64,000 nucleotides of DNA. Source: JAKVAV01 sp047633195. Its GTDB lineage: Bacteria > Bacteroidota > Bacteroidia > Flavobacteriales_D > Cryomorphaceae. Position numbers and translations under genes: made by a program. Below the pieces are notes generated by a model, which had not been told where the DNA came from, did not search any database, and saw nothing but the letters and a program-made list of their open reading frames with translations. Positions 17,500 through 26,474 of the stretch are shown here, one piece after another. The DNA is taken from the NCBI GenBank assembly GCA_047633195.1, contig JBLIEU010000004.1:1-64000 (forward strand), written 5' to 3'. Numbering within the stretch: the stretch's first letter is position 1; each line of letters opens with the position of its first letter.

Positions 17500-18534
17500 T
17501 TACTCTGAGTTCAGTAGGAAAGCAATGTCGTCGTTTAGCACGTCACAAAACCTTCTGGCCCCGTCTAGATTGATGTGACTCGAGTTCTTAAAACAACTAT
17601 CGGGCAATTCGAATTTCGAATAATCGAAAGCATAAATGTTCGAAATGTCGTTGTTCCAATGTTCGAAAAGTGAATCTACTTTCTCCATATTTCTTACACC
17701 CGCCAATTCACTTGGGTGATGGGGTGTAAATACCATGATGAAATCCCGATTTGGATGCTCGTTTGCCATGGATTCAAATTTTTGGATTCTTTCTTTATTC
17801 TCGGCAAAATCAGAGTTAAGTTGGAGTTGATCGAGCATTTGAACCTCCATGTATGTAAGGGGAATCCCAGTTGCTTTTTTACCTTCCAGCTCTATACGCT
17901 TTTCGATCATTTTGTATCGACTATCGGTAAATCTTTTCAGCAGTCGATCACCTGGATAGTGGTCGATGAAAATACCACCTCGATTGGTAATCTTATTTGA
18001 AGTGACTTTGCGCGTAAGTGAACGCAGATAGCGAATGTAGCTTCCATAGTACCGCACTCCTGGTACGAGCTGGAAATTGTCCAAGCGATCGTTTTCACTT
18101 AAATAGTCAATGACCTCTTGACTGTCCTGGACAGGCATGAAAGTGGACAAATCAATGGTGTGATCGGGACGGTGGACAAATGATCGGGTGTTAAACTCTA
18201 TGATGATTGGAGTATCCTTATCCTTTGCAAGCTCTGTTTCTAATAGAAAAAAGATTACATCAAAATTGGACTTTTCCATGGAGTAATTGAACACATTTTT
18301 ACTCAAAGAGTCAGGGATGAATGACGATCTTCCTTTCGAGCTTCCAAACACCGGAATCTCTTCAGAATCTGTCTCTGCGAGAATTCGCTCAATCTTATAA
18401 GAATTGGAAATGTCTGTTCTCAAAGGGAGAACAAAGTGTTGGAATACCTGATCAATTGTCAGGGCAACTAGCATTGCAAGAACAAGTGGAATAATGAATA
18501 TTTTCAATCCTTGTGTTGATCCAAACGGTGTCAT
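17500..18534 (-). CDS. SGNH-like protein paired with MBOAT acyltransferase
   Basis: 344-residue protein with an N-terminal membrane anchor (about 10-30) and a periplasmic domain. A GSSKGRSS segment (64-71) matches the nucleophile block of SGNH/AlgX/DltD-like proteins, and SSHINLDGA (318-326) matches the C-terminal His block. At the usual Asp three residues before His320 there is Asn317, so full catalytic competence is uncertain. It lies 6 bp after the AlgI-like gene; such pairs O-acetylate exported polysaccharides. Last gene of the minus-strand operon starting at wza. No specific family name is claimed. Confidence 0.7.
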   Translation of the reverse strand: MTPFGSTQGLKIFIIPLVLAMLVALTIDQVFQHFVLPLRTDISNSYKIERILAETDSEEIPVFGSSKGRSSFIPDSLSKNVFNYSMEKSNFDVIFFLLETELAKDKDTPIIIEFNTRSFVHRPDHTIDLSTFMPVQDSQEVIDYLSENDRLDNFQLVPGVRYYGSYIRYLRSLTRKVTSNKITNRGGIFIDHYPGDRLLKRFTDSRYKMIEKRIELEGKKATGIPLTYMEVQMLDQLQLNSDFAENKERIQKFESMANEHPNRDFIMVFTPHHPSELAGVRNMEKVDSLFEHWNNDISNIYAFDYSKFELPDSCFKNSSHINLDGARRFCDVLNDDIAFLLNSE

Positions 18535-18540
18535 ATTATT

Positions 18541-19941
18541 TTAGAATTGGAAGTATACAAATGAGTTTTTCAAATCCTGGCCCAAGAATATGATCAAAAA
18601 CAACATCACCGTTACATAGAGCCAATTGTATTTGAATTTCAGATTCTTATTGAAGAGAACAGTAACCCACAATAGCCCACTAACTCCCATTGCCATTACG
18701 AATTCGAATTTATATAAGGAGAGTAACTCACCAATATTGAGATTGAATTCCGTGAATATTTTCCCATAGATTTTGTGAGCCATGTTTAAATCTATAGAGC
18801 GAAAGTACACTGCCTCAAGAATAAGTAAATTGAAGTTGAAATACTTCTGAAGCCGCAATGTGAACACATTGCTTCTTAGTAATTTACCGAATGCTGTGTT
18901 GCGAATTAATCTTTGAATTAGCATGACGATACCATTGACAAATCCGAACACGATGAAGGTCCAGTTTGCACCATGCCAAAAACCGATCAATACCAAGATG
19001 AAAACAGACCAGAGCATTAAGGCGCCTTTGGATCTATTAATCTTGGCTAGTGGGATGTAAATGTAATCCCGTATCCAACTAGTCAGCGAGATGTGCCAAT
19101 TGGACCAATATTGACTGTGATTCTCCTGCCACATTGGCTTGTTAAAGTTCTCCATGAGCCGCACACCCATCAGGCGAGCAGATCCCATGGCAATATCCGT
19201 ATATCCTGAAAAGTCAGCAAAGAGTTGAACCGCAAAAAGGAAAGCGGCCCAATAGAGTTGTGATCCTGTAGTCCCGTCTACATTGGCATAGACCAAATTG
19301 ACATACTGAGAAACCGTATCGGCTACAACGAGCTTCTTGAAGAACCCGAGCAGGATTTTATTGACAGCGTAACGAATATCATCGCTGGTGACATTCGGTG
19401 CTCTTTTCAGCTGCGGAATGAGCCGTGTAGATCGCTCAATAGGCCCCGCCACGAGTTGAGGGAAGTATGCCACGTAGAGCGCAAAATATCCAAGATGCGT
19501 TTCTGGTTCCGACTTTCCTTGGTATACATCAATGGTATAACTCAGCGTCTGGAAGGTGTAAAAAGAAATGCCGACAGGTAGGAGGATATCGTAGTACTCG
19601 AAATTGGCCAGAATATTGAACTGAGAAAGTATGATTGAAGTGTTCTCAGTGAAGAAATTGAAGTATTTGAAATAGAATAGAAACCCAAGATTCACGAAGA
19701 GACTGAGCATCAAGAACCATCGCTTTTTCTTTTTATCAGGCGTTTTGGCTATTTGGATTCCTGCATAGAAATCTACCATAGTCGAAATGACAATCAAAAA
19801 AATGTATTGCCACTTCCAACACATGTAGAAGTAGTAACTAGCAGCTAACAGCAGCACCCATCTAAACCGATTTGGAATAAGATAAAACGCGACAACTACT
19901 AGCGGCAGAAAAATTAGATAGTCTAATGAATTAAAAAGCAT
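18541..19941 (-). CDS. AlgI-like MBOAT O-acyltransferase
   Basis: 466-residue polytopic membrane protein of the membrane-bound O-acyltransferase family. Hallmarks are the N-terminal NSLDYLIFLP, LPVGISFYTFQTLSYTIDVY (121-140), YFPQLVAGPIER, NWHISLTSWIRDYIYIPL with His283, and GFWHGANW with the catalytic-type His323. It is inferred to pass acyl (probably acetyl) groups across the membrane to polysaccharide, with the downstream SGNH-like protein finishing transfer. Operon neighbours are 12 bp (glycosyltransferase) and 6 bp (SGNH) away. The polysaccharide is thus predicted to be both sulfated and acylated. Confidence 0.93.
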   Translation of the reverse strand: MLFNSLDYLIFLPLVVVAFYLIPNRFRWVLLLAASYYFYMCWKWQYIFLIVISTMVDFYAGIQIAKTPDKKKKRWFLMLSLFVNLGFLFYFKYFNFFTENTSIILSQFNILANFEYYDILLPVGISFYTFQTLSYTIDVYQGKSEPETHLGYFALYVAYFPQLVAGPIERSTRLIPQLKRAPNVTSDDIRYAVNKILLGFFKKLVVADTVSQYVNLVYANVDGTTGSQLYWAAFLFAVQLFADFSGYTDIAMGSARLMGVRLMENFNKPMWQENHSQYWSNWHISLTSWIRDYIYIPLAKINRSKGALMLWSVFILVLIGFWHGANWTFIVFGFVNGIVMLIQRLIRNTAFGKLLRSNVFTLRLQKYFNFNLLILEAVYFRSIDLNMAHKIYGKIFTEFNLNIGELLSLYKFEFVMAMGVSGLLWVTVLFNKNLKFKYNWLYVTVMLFLIIFLGQDLKNSFVYFQF

Positions 19942-19953
19942 TTTCTAGTTTTT

Positions 19954-21156
19954 TTACTGCTCGGATTCTTTTTTCTTGGTTAGCGAATTGATCACTTCAT
20001 CGTGATCGCTCAGCAACTTTTTCCAAGTATAGTTTTTAGCGATTTCTCGCGAATGATTTCTCAAGCTCTCCCATTTTGATTTCGATTCGACCAATGTGGT
20101 GATAGCTGCGACCTGTTCTTCTTCAGACTGGGTGCAGAATAAGTCCCTTCCCGAAACAACCTCTAGCCCCTCCGTTCCGATAGGAGTAGTGACGATCGGG
20201 ATTCCGCGGTACATCGCGTTAAGCAGTTTTACTTTAATCCCGCTCCCAAAACGCAAGGGTATGACAAAAGCCCGCGCCTTTTTGAAATAAGGCTCCAGCT
20301 CTTCAACAAAGCCCGTCAGTTCTACGCTATCAAATTTTTGAGCTCGGGAAATTAGTCTTTGATCTGGGTTTTTTCCGACGATGTAAAAGTGAATATCAGG
20401 ATGGTTCTTTAAAACCAAAGGATAGATTTCGTCCAAGAACCAAATCAGTCCGTCAACATTAGCCTCCCAGGTTAAAGTTCCTACAAAAAGCAAGGCCTTT
20501 TCTGTTTGATCAAATTCTAAATCGGGACGTTCCAATAAAAAATCTTCACCGAGGTGATAGGTTGGCTTAAGTTTATCTCGATCTACGCCAATCTTAGCCA
20601 ATTCTTCAATATCGTTGGGCGCTGCAAAAACTATTGAAGCGTCTTCAGCATACATCTTCTCCGCTCTTTTTATTCTGCCAGCTTCCAATTTGATCAGCGC
20701 CTTTTTGATCGGATTGTTCTCTATCTCCGCCAATCTTTCCCACATCACAAATTCTGCATTGTGCTCATGCAAAACCACTGGCTTGCCAAAGGACTTGTGG
20801 ACATACTGCCCCATCTCGTAGTGATCCACAAAAATCAAATCACATTGGGGTGCCCATTCCTTTACCTTTATATCCAGTTGCTTATTGTAATTTCTGAACA
20901 CATTAAGTGAGGGGGCAGTAAAGTAGCTTCTGAGTAAATTCAAAGGAGTTCTCTTCCTATCGAAGGGAATAGTGAAAAGCTCCACATTTGGCACTTTCTC
21001 TTGGAACTCGGCCATATGGTTTTCCTCTCCTTCTTTCAACGCACAAACGAGCATCAAATCATTGGAAGACCAGTGCTTGACTAGGTTCCAAGTTTTGATA
21101 ACTCCTCCGCTAAAGGGAGGATAAGGCAGTTGAGTGGTCAGAAATAGAATCTTCAT
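19954..21156 (-). CDS. Glycosyltransferase family 4 protein
   Basis: 400-residue GT-B glycosyltransferase. The N-terminal MKILFLTTQLPYPPFSGG is typical of this type. The sugar-nucleotide region contains LLFVGTLTWEANVDGLIWFL, FYIVGKNPD and a PLRFGSGIKVKLLNAM block that aligns with the GT4 EX7E-type site (AMYRGIPIVTT follows). It is cytoplasmic or peripheral. It lies 17 bp after the Wzc-like gene in the wza operon. With the WecG-type enzyme it is one of only two glycosyltransferases in the locus. Donor and acceptor cannot be assigned. Confidence 0.92.
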   Translation of the reverse strand: MKILFLTTQLPYPPFSGGVIKTWNLVKHWSSNDLMLVCALKEGEENHMAEFQEKVPNVELFTIPFDRKRTPLNLLRSYFTAPSLNVFRNYNKQLDIKVKEWAPQCDLIFVDHYEMGQYVHKSFGKPVVLHEHNAEFVMWERLAEIENNPIKKALIKLEAGRIKRAEKMYAEDASIVFAAPNDIEELAKIGVDRDKLKPTYHLGEDFLLERPDLEFDQTEKALLFVGTLTWEANVDGLIWFLDEIYPLVLKNHPDIHFYIVGKNPDQRLISRAQKFDSVELTGFVEELEPYFKKARAFVIPLRFGSGIKVKLLNAMYRGIPIVTTPIGTEGLEVVSGRDLFCTQSEEEQVAAITTLVESKSKWESLRNHSREIAKNYTWKKLLSDHDEVINSLTKKKESEQ

Positions 21157-21173
21157 CTTACTGGTAAGTGCTT

Positions 21174-23564
21174 TTACACTTTAGCGAATACTATTTTAAT
21201 TCTTTCCTTAAAACTCAGTTTTTTATTCTTCTGATAAGGATTGCGACGTATATTCAGTGACGTCTTCGGACTGAAGGTTCCTGTAACTATGCAATTCAAT
21301 TCTTTCAGAGAGCCGTTTGCGTAAAGCTCTTTCAAATCTAGAAGATCTTGAATATCCGTATGGCTTCGCTTTGTTAAAACGATTGGCATATCGGTGGCAT
21401 TCAATATGGCTAGAGATCTTGCATCGTTTCCAATAGGCGCAGTATCTACTATAACTCGGTCATAAGAAGAACCCAAACTTCGCAATAACTCAGAAAAGGA
21501 CTGAACCTCAACATTGTTAAAGATCACTTTACCCAAACTGAGCACATCAATATTTGAGTTGGAGGTATTCTTGATAGCTAGATTTATCTCGCTTATATCA
21601 AACGAATTAAGTTCATCGTGTCCACCTGAGATTCTGAACAATTTGGCCACCGAAGGATGTCTTCTGTTCGCATCGATCACGATGACCTTGTATCCAGCCT
21701 GCGCGTATTGCACTGCTAGCATACTCGAGGTAAATGACTTTCCTTCTCCTCTTTTGTTCGAGCTAATTCCCAGGCTTGAAACATCAGATTTCTTAATGCC
21801 TAGGTTGTAAATCAGTCCATTTACTTGGTTGGCCAATGTAGAAAGCGGGTAATCTTCTAGCTCTCCTGGGCGACGTATGTTGGTGTAATAAATTTCTGAT
21901 AGCAAAGAAGCCTGCGGCAGGTGGCGTTTGATATCGAGTCCAGAATCAATTCCGCTATTAAATATCCAGAGCAATATCAGAAGTCCAACTCCTGTAATCA
22001 ATCCCAAGAGTACCGAAACCGTTATGGTGAGTGGTCCCCATGGAATAATTGGTTCTGCCGATGTGAGGTGGGCATGTTCAATAATTCTAAAATCGGAAGT
22101 AGTAGAAACAAGGCTCAACTCCACATTGGATTTCTTCTCCATCAATGAAGTATAAAGAGTTTCGTTGATTCGGAATCGTCTTTCTAATTTTAAAAGCTCG
22201 CTTTGTTCTTTTGGAAATTCTTTTGCAGTAGCGTCAATTTCGCGAATCCGCTTTTCGGTGTCAGCGAGTTTCATCAAGTTACTCGATTTGAATCCTTCTA
22301 CAGATCGAAGTATGGTAGCTCGCTTTCCTTCAATGGCATTTTTTACTTGTCCATAGGCTGGGTTTTCTTGAGCTCCCTGAGCTTCCAGTGATTTTAAATC
22401 CTGCTGCAGCTCAACCAGTTCTTGCGTCAAACGAATGAGAAAGGCATCTGTAATGCCAAATGCTTCAGGTGAAATAAGCGTAGAATAGTCATCGTTCGTG
22501 CGAAGGGTTTCCTCTAAATAGCTGAAGTACTTGTTTCTTACGACCAGTTCAATTTTATCGTCTTGAAGTTGCGCGCCCTGATTGAGTAAAAGAGCCCCTT
22601 CAGCATCGATACTTGTAATCGAGTTTTCTGATTTGAAGTACTTCAATGAGTCTGCGCTATCTTCGAGAAGGCCAGCGGTGTTCTCGATTTCATCTTCCAA
22701 AAAGGCTAAAGCCATTCGCAAGGTGCGCGTCTTCAAATCTAGGTGATTCGCAATAAATGCATCACCCAATGTAGAAAGGAAATTGAGCTGTCGCGGTGCA
22801 GAAAGGCCCGAGAGGGAAGCACTGAAAACGGTCGATTCAATGTCCTGATCTATTACTTCGAGAGATGAGATCATCTCAGCCACTTGAGTGGTTAAATCCA
22901 TTAGAACAAAGCCGAACTCATCTTCAAAGAGTTCATTATTCAAGTTAATGTTCGGGTTCATCAAAGTATCCTGAGGAATCAATCGAAACTTCATTTGACC
23001 TAAAATCACCCATTCTCCAAATTGGAACTCGCCTTCATGGTAATATTCTCCAGTGCCTTCCAGATACTCACCTTCTCCTTCGATGGTGTATTTATTGAAA
23101 TCGGTAAAGTTCACATAGAATGGATATTCGTAGGGAGTTTCAAAACGCTCAAAACTCATGAAGGTAGAATCCAGCTCTAGCTTGAAGGGCGACGAGTCGT
23201 AAATCTCACGATTGATCAGCCCTGATTTGATGTATTTTATGAGACCTGTAGTTTGCAGCGCTTCTGATACCAGAGGATAACTGGCAAAGACGATTCTTTG
23301 GTTATTGAAGTAGTAAGCTTCGGCTTTTCTGAATACAGGTTCTCCCGTTACAAGGACTCCTGGATCCATCTGTCCTTTAGGCTCTTCAGTTAAAACCGTC
23401 GTCTTGGCAGTGTAGTAAGGAGGAAATGAAATCTGGAATAATACGCCTATTCCAAGCCAAAAAACGAGTGATACGGCTATAATTGGCCAGCCTCGTTTGA
23501 AGCGATTTATTACGCCTCTAAAGTCGACCTCTTCCTTTCGGATAATATCTTTTTCGTCGATCAT
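21174..23564 (-). CDS. Wzc/Wzz-like polysaccharide co-polymerase with BY-kinase-type domain (atypical)
   Basis: 796 residues. The N-terminal Wzz-type region has a membrane segment at 25-46 and a long periplasmic coiled region, with a second membrane segment at about 510-535. The C-terminal cytoplasmic domain is of the bacterial tyrosine-kinase (BY-kinase) type: Walker A GEGKS (606-610) and a Walker B-like VIVDTAP with Asp707. Two features are off. The Walker A' motif reads IDANRR, so the second Asp of the usual DxD is Asn633, and the C-terminal tail has a single Tyr (777) instead of a Tyr cluster. It overlaps wza by 4 bp. It is expected to control chain length and export together with Wza. 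Confidence 0.9.
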   Translation of the reverse strand: MIDEKDIIRKEEVDFRGVINRFKRGWPIIAVSLVFWLGIGVLFQISFPPYYTAKTTVLTEEPKGQMDPGVLVTGEPVFRKAEAYYFNNQRIVFASYPLVSEALQTTGLIKYIKSGLINREIYDSSPFKLELDSTFMSFERFETPYEYPFYVNFTDFNKYTIEGEGEYLEGTGEYYHEGEFQFGEWVILGQMKFRLIPQDTLMNPNINLNNELFEDEFGFVLMDLTTQVAEMISSLEVIDQDIESTVFSASLSGLSAPRQLNFLSTLGDAFIANHLDLKTRTLRMALAFLEDEIENTAGLLEDSADSLKYFKSENSITSIDAEGALLLNQGAQLQDDKIELVVRNKYFSYLEETLRTNDDYSTLISPEAFGITDAFLIRLTQELVELQQDLKSLEAQGAQENPAYGQVKNAIEGKRATILRSVEGFKSSNLMKLADTEKRIREIDATAKEFPKEQSELLKLERRFRINETLYTSLMEKKSNVELSLVSTTSDFRIIEHAHLTSAEPIIPWGPLTITVSVLLGLITGVGLLILLWIFNSGIDSGLDIKRHLPQASLLSEIYYTNIRRPGELEDYPLSTLANQVNGLIYNLGIKKSDVSSLGISSNKRGEGKSFTSSMLAVQYAQAGYKVIVIDANRRHPSVAKLFRISGGHDELNSFDISEINLAIKNTSNSNIDVLSLGKVIFNNVEVQSFSELLRSLGSSYDRVIVDTAPIGNDARSLAILNATDMPIVLTKRSHTDIQDLLDLKELYANGSLKELNCIVTGTFSPKTSLNIRRNPYQKNKKLSFKERIKIVFAKV

Positions 23565-24355
23565 CGGTTGTCTGTGATAAGTAAGTAAAGAGTTAGGATA
23601 CTGACTGTCGCAGAAATAGCGTTAAATACATTCTGTACATCTCTCGTCGAGTATTTTTTGCGCTTTTGCGGCTTCACCATCAAAATATCATTGGGCTGTA
23701 AATAAAATTTATCTGAAGCCAAAATATTTTGATCAGTAAGGTCTACCGAGTAGAGATGATTCTTTCCGTCTCGAGATCGGATTACTTTCACACTCTCCCT
23801 GCTAGCAAAGTCGGTCGCATCGCCTGCCAAACCCATAGCCTCGAAAATATTTAGCCTGTGGTTGAAAATGGAATATCTTCCTGGCCGATTGACTTCACCT
23901 AAAACCGTAACAAAGTAGTTTAGCATAAATACTTTAATAGCGGGGTCTGAGAAAACTGCGGAGGCACCTTCTTTTACAGTTGTCTCAGCTTCGAGCATGG
24001 TCTGTCCGCCCACGTCGATCATGCCAATTAGTGGCAGATCAATTCGCCCAGCCTCATCTACAGTGAACCCTGCCAGAATAGGCAAGCTTTGGATAATTCG
24101 AGTGTCGGCCATGTAGAGTTGGTCTATTTGACCAAAAGACTTTGACAATACAGGATGGTCAGATCGCACGTACAAAACATCACCTGTTTGAAGTTTGTAG
24201 TCAACTGGTTCGTTTTCAAAAACGGTATCTGCCAGATGGTTATATGGCTTATTTTCGGAATAATCCTGCACATAAACAATTCGCTTATTATTTATGCAAG
24301 AGGCTAGAAAAAAACCAATAAATACAATTGGTAGAAATCTTCTTAACTTATTCAT
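23561..24355 (-). CDS. Wza-like polysaccharide export lipoprotein
   Basis: 264-residue outer-membrane polysaccharide export protein (Poly_export/SLBB type). Signal peptide with lipobox FFLASC (Cys20), then the YKLQTGDVLYVR start of the export domain, RIDLPLIGMIDVGG, and an SLBB-like part (VTVLGEVNRPGRYSI). A hydrophobic C-terminal segment (about 245-260) may be the membrane-spanning helix of the Wza barrel. First gene of the operon wza, wzc-like, GT4, MBOAT, SGNH. A promoter box at 24552-24559 would leave an untranslated leader of about 190 nt. Confidence 0.93.
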   Translation of the reverse strand: MNKLRRFLPIVFIGFFLASCINNKRIVYVQDYSENKPYNHLADTVFENEPVDYKLQTGDVLYVRSDHPVLSKSFGQIDQLYMADTRIIQSLPILAGFTVDEAGRIDLPLIGMIDVGGQTMLEAETTVKEGASAVFSDPAIKVFMLNYFVTVLGEVNRPGRYSIFNHRLNIFEAMGLAGDATDFASRESVKVIRSRDGKNHLYSVDLTDQNILASDKFYLQPNDILMVKPQKRKKYSTRDVQNVFNAISATVSILTLYLLITDNR

Positions 24356-24551
24356 TTAAGGGGATATTGGTGCTTTTAATGAATGTTTTTAATTGCAATC
24401 CAGAAAAGGAAAATGAGACGACTTTAAGTCTTGAATTAGTTTCGATTCGACGGATACATCTACCCCCTTATTCGAAATGAATGCGGCATAAGTTTCATTA
24501 TGAGTAAAAAACTTCGAGTTAGCATATTGGCGCAATTGGAGGTTGTTTCGA

Positions 24552-24559
24552 CAAATGTA
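24552..24559 (-). promoter_or_regulatory. Candidate promoter of the wza operon (TACATTTG)
   Basis: Exact TAnnTTTG match on the minus strand and the only one found in the intergenic region. No clear TTTG at the usual -33 distance. The first codon of wza is about 190 nt downstream of the expected start of transcription. Confidence 0.45.
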
Positions 24560-24666
24560 AAAAGATTTCCTTATTAACCCTTTTCATCAATGTCGCTTTG
24601 TCTTATTTTTTGCGTCTTAACATTGTGCGATTTATTGAAGTCTGAGACATCATCCAATTAACTGAA

Positions 24667-24674
24667 TATATTTG
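24667..24674 (+). promoter_or_regulatory. -7 promoter box of SLC13-cysQ (TATATTTG)
   Basis: Exact TAnnTTTG match 24 bp before the ATG of the permease gene, followed by C as in most promoters of this window. No clear -33 box. Confidence 0.6.
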
Positions 24675-24698
24675 CCTTTTGTCAACCCTAAATAGAAC

Positions 24699-26468
24699 AT
24701 GGAATTCTCTCCTCAATCTCTTGTTGTAGCTTGCTCAATCTTTTTTTTGATCATTGTGCTTTTTCGCGAGCTCATGAGGCCCGGTATCGCATTCATGATT
24801 GTGACGGTCGTGCTATTGATGTTTGGTATTATTTCTCCGAAAGAAGCATTAAAAGGATTTGCCAATGAACAGCTAGCAGTTATTGTCATGCTTATGTTAG
24901 TGAGCAATACTATGCGAAAGACCAATCTTCTGGATCGAGCTTTCAAGAAATTCTTTAAACCGTCGGATGGCAGAGGATTATTCATGACTAAGATGACTGG
25001 GAGTGTTGGAGTGGCATCGGCTTTACTCAACAACACACCCCTCGTGGCCATGATGATGCCCTATGTGTATTCTTGGTCGGAACAGAAAAAATTAGCCGCT
25101 TCCCAATTTCTCATACCACTTTCCTATGCATCCATTCTCGGAGGTTGTGTAACGCTTATTGGCACCTCCACAAACCTCATTGTAAATGGTTTGGCAATGG
25201 AGTACGGAGAAGAGAGCTTGGGAATCTTCGATTTCGCTATTCTAGGGGTTCCTGCATTGCTGATCGGGGGACTCTATCTTTTTGCCTTTTCTAAAACCCT
25301 TCTTCCAAACAATCGCTCTGGAACGGAAGAATCGGCATCACGCGAATACTTCGTTGAAACTCATATTCAACCAGGAAGTAAACTTATTGGAAAGTCTGTA
25401 AAGGATGCTTCGCTCAGGAATTTGCAAGGACTATTCCTTGTAGAGATACGAAGAAAGAAAAAGGAAATTACACCCGTTCCTCCAGATATGGTTTTGGAAA
25501 AAGGGGATAAACTATTCTTTGCAGGAGATCCTTCTGGAGTGGCTGAACTTACTAATCCGTCACTGGGCCTTTCTTTGCCCCAAGAATGTGACTTGCCTAA
25601 AGAAAGCCAGGCACAGCTGATCGAACTAGTGATTGCTCCTCAATCGCCATTAATCGGTGAAATCGTTAAGAATACGGATTTTAGAAACCGCTACAACGGA
25701 GCCATTATGGGAATCCATAGAGGCGAGGAAAGGTTGAAAGGAAAAATCGGAGATATTGAGATCCGAGGAGGTGACGTGATCTTGGTGCTATCAGGAAATG
25801 GTTTTGTGAAGAGGGTGGGGACCAGTCAGAACTTCTATATTTTGTCTCAAGTTAAAGAGGTGCACAACCTCTCTTGGTGGAAAACCTTAGTGATCATAGG
25901 TGGTTTGTTATTGTCCATTCTCTTGGCTGCGACCAATTTGGTGCCCCTCTTTATTTCTTTGGTTGCCCTCATCACCATTTGCATTTTATTGAAGCTTATA
26001 AAGACCAGAGAAATTAAGAAGAATGCCGACATGAATCTCATTGTCATCATTGCACTTGGACTGGCCTTAGCACAAGGAATGATCAATAGCGGCCTAGCAG
26101 ATATGCTGGCTATTAGCGGATTGAATCTATTGAGGCCATTTGGCGGTTATGGATTAATTGCGGGGATCTTTATTGTTACCAATTTGCTTTCAGCATTTAT
26201 AACGAGTAAAGCTGCTGTGGCCATTATCCTACCGGTGGCATTGGCCATAGGCCACGATTTAGGGCTGCCTATTGAGCCGTTTATTCTCGTAGTAGCTTTT
26301 GGTGGTGCGGCCAACTTTATCACCCCAATCGGTTACCAAACCAACCTCATGGTTTACACTCCAGGTGGATATACATTTAAAGATTATTTCAAGTTCGGCT
26401 TGCCTCTTACCATTATTTGCCTGTTAATTTGCACCCTGGTTTTAAACACTTACTACAACCTTAATTAA
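24699..26468 (+). CDS. SLC13/DASS-type anion permease with two RCK_C (TrkA-C) domains, probable sulfate transporter
   Basis: 589-residue membrane protein. About five membrane segments in residues 5-200 include ALLNNTPLVAMMMP and a GTSTNLIVNG site, the anion-binding loops of the DASS/SLC13 family. Two soluble RCK_C domains follow (about 220-290 and 305-375), each with the LIGKSV/LIGEIV type start. A second membrane half has AFITSKAAVAIILP and GGAANFITPIGYQTN. Bacterial proteins of this layout are often sulfate carriers. cysQ starts 6 bp after the stop, and this is the side of the sulfation locus opposite cysCDN, which strongly supports sulfate as substrate, though that is inferred from context. 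Confidence 0.88.
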   Translation: MEFSPQSLVVACSIFFLIIVLFRELMRPGIAFMIVTVVLLMFGIISPKEALKGFANEQLAVIVMLMLVSNTMRKTNLLDRAFKKFFKPSDGRGLFMTKMTGSVGVASALLNNTPLVAMMMPYVYSWSEQKKLAASQFLIPLSYASILGGCVTLIGTSTNLIVNGLAMEYGEESLGIFDFAILGVPALLIGGLYLFAFSKTLLPNNRSGTEESASREYFVETHIQPGSKLIGKSVKDASLRNLQGLFLVEIRRKKKEITPVPPDMVLEKGDKLFFAGDPSGVAELTNPSLGLSLPQECDLPKESQAQLIELVIAPQSPLIGEIVKNTDFRNRYNGAIMGIHRGEERLKGKIGDIEIRGGDVILVLSGNGFVKRVGTSQNFYILSQVKEVHNLSWWKTLVIIGGLLLSILLAATNLVPLFISLVALITICILLKLIKTREIKKNADMNLIVIIALGLALAQGMINSGLADMLAISGLNLLRPFGGYGLIAGIFIVTNLLSAFITSKAAVAIILPVALAIGHDLGLPIEPFILVVAFGGAANFITPIGYQTNLMVYTPGGYTFKDYFKFGLPLTIICLLICTLVLNTYYNLN

Positions 26469-26474
26469 AACAAT

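Larger units (their letters stand above)
24356..24698. other. Intergenic region between wza operon and SLC13 permease gene
   Basis: 343 bp between divergent transcription units. It holds an exact minus-strand promoter box at 24552-24559 and an exact plus-strand box at 24667-24674. About 190 bp would be the 5' leader of the wza operon; no strong hairpin, small gene or known riboswitch pattern is evident in it. Confidence 0.5.

Noticed and set aside
17467..17515. Terminator between the WecG-type gene and the SGNH-like gene
   Set aside because: Only a 6-bp repeat (ACTGAA/TTCAGT) without a T-tract, and partly inside the SGNH coding end.
8877..24355. Genomic island or prophage insertion carrying the glycan locus
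   Set aside because: No integrase, transposase, direct repeats or tRNA at its edges. The only tRNA is 5 kb outside and has intact surroundings. Insertion remains possible but has no mobile-element signature.
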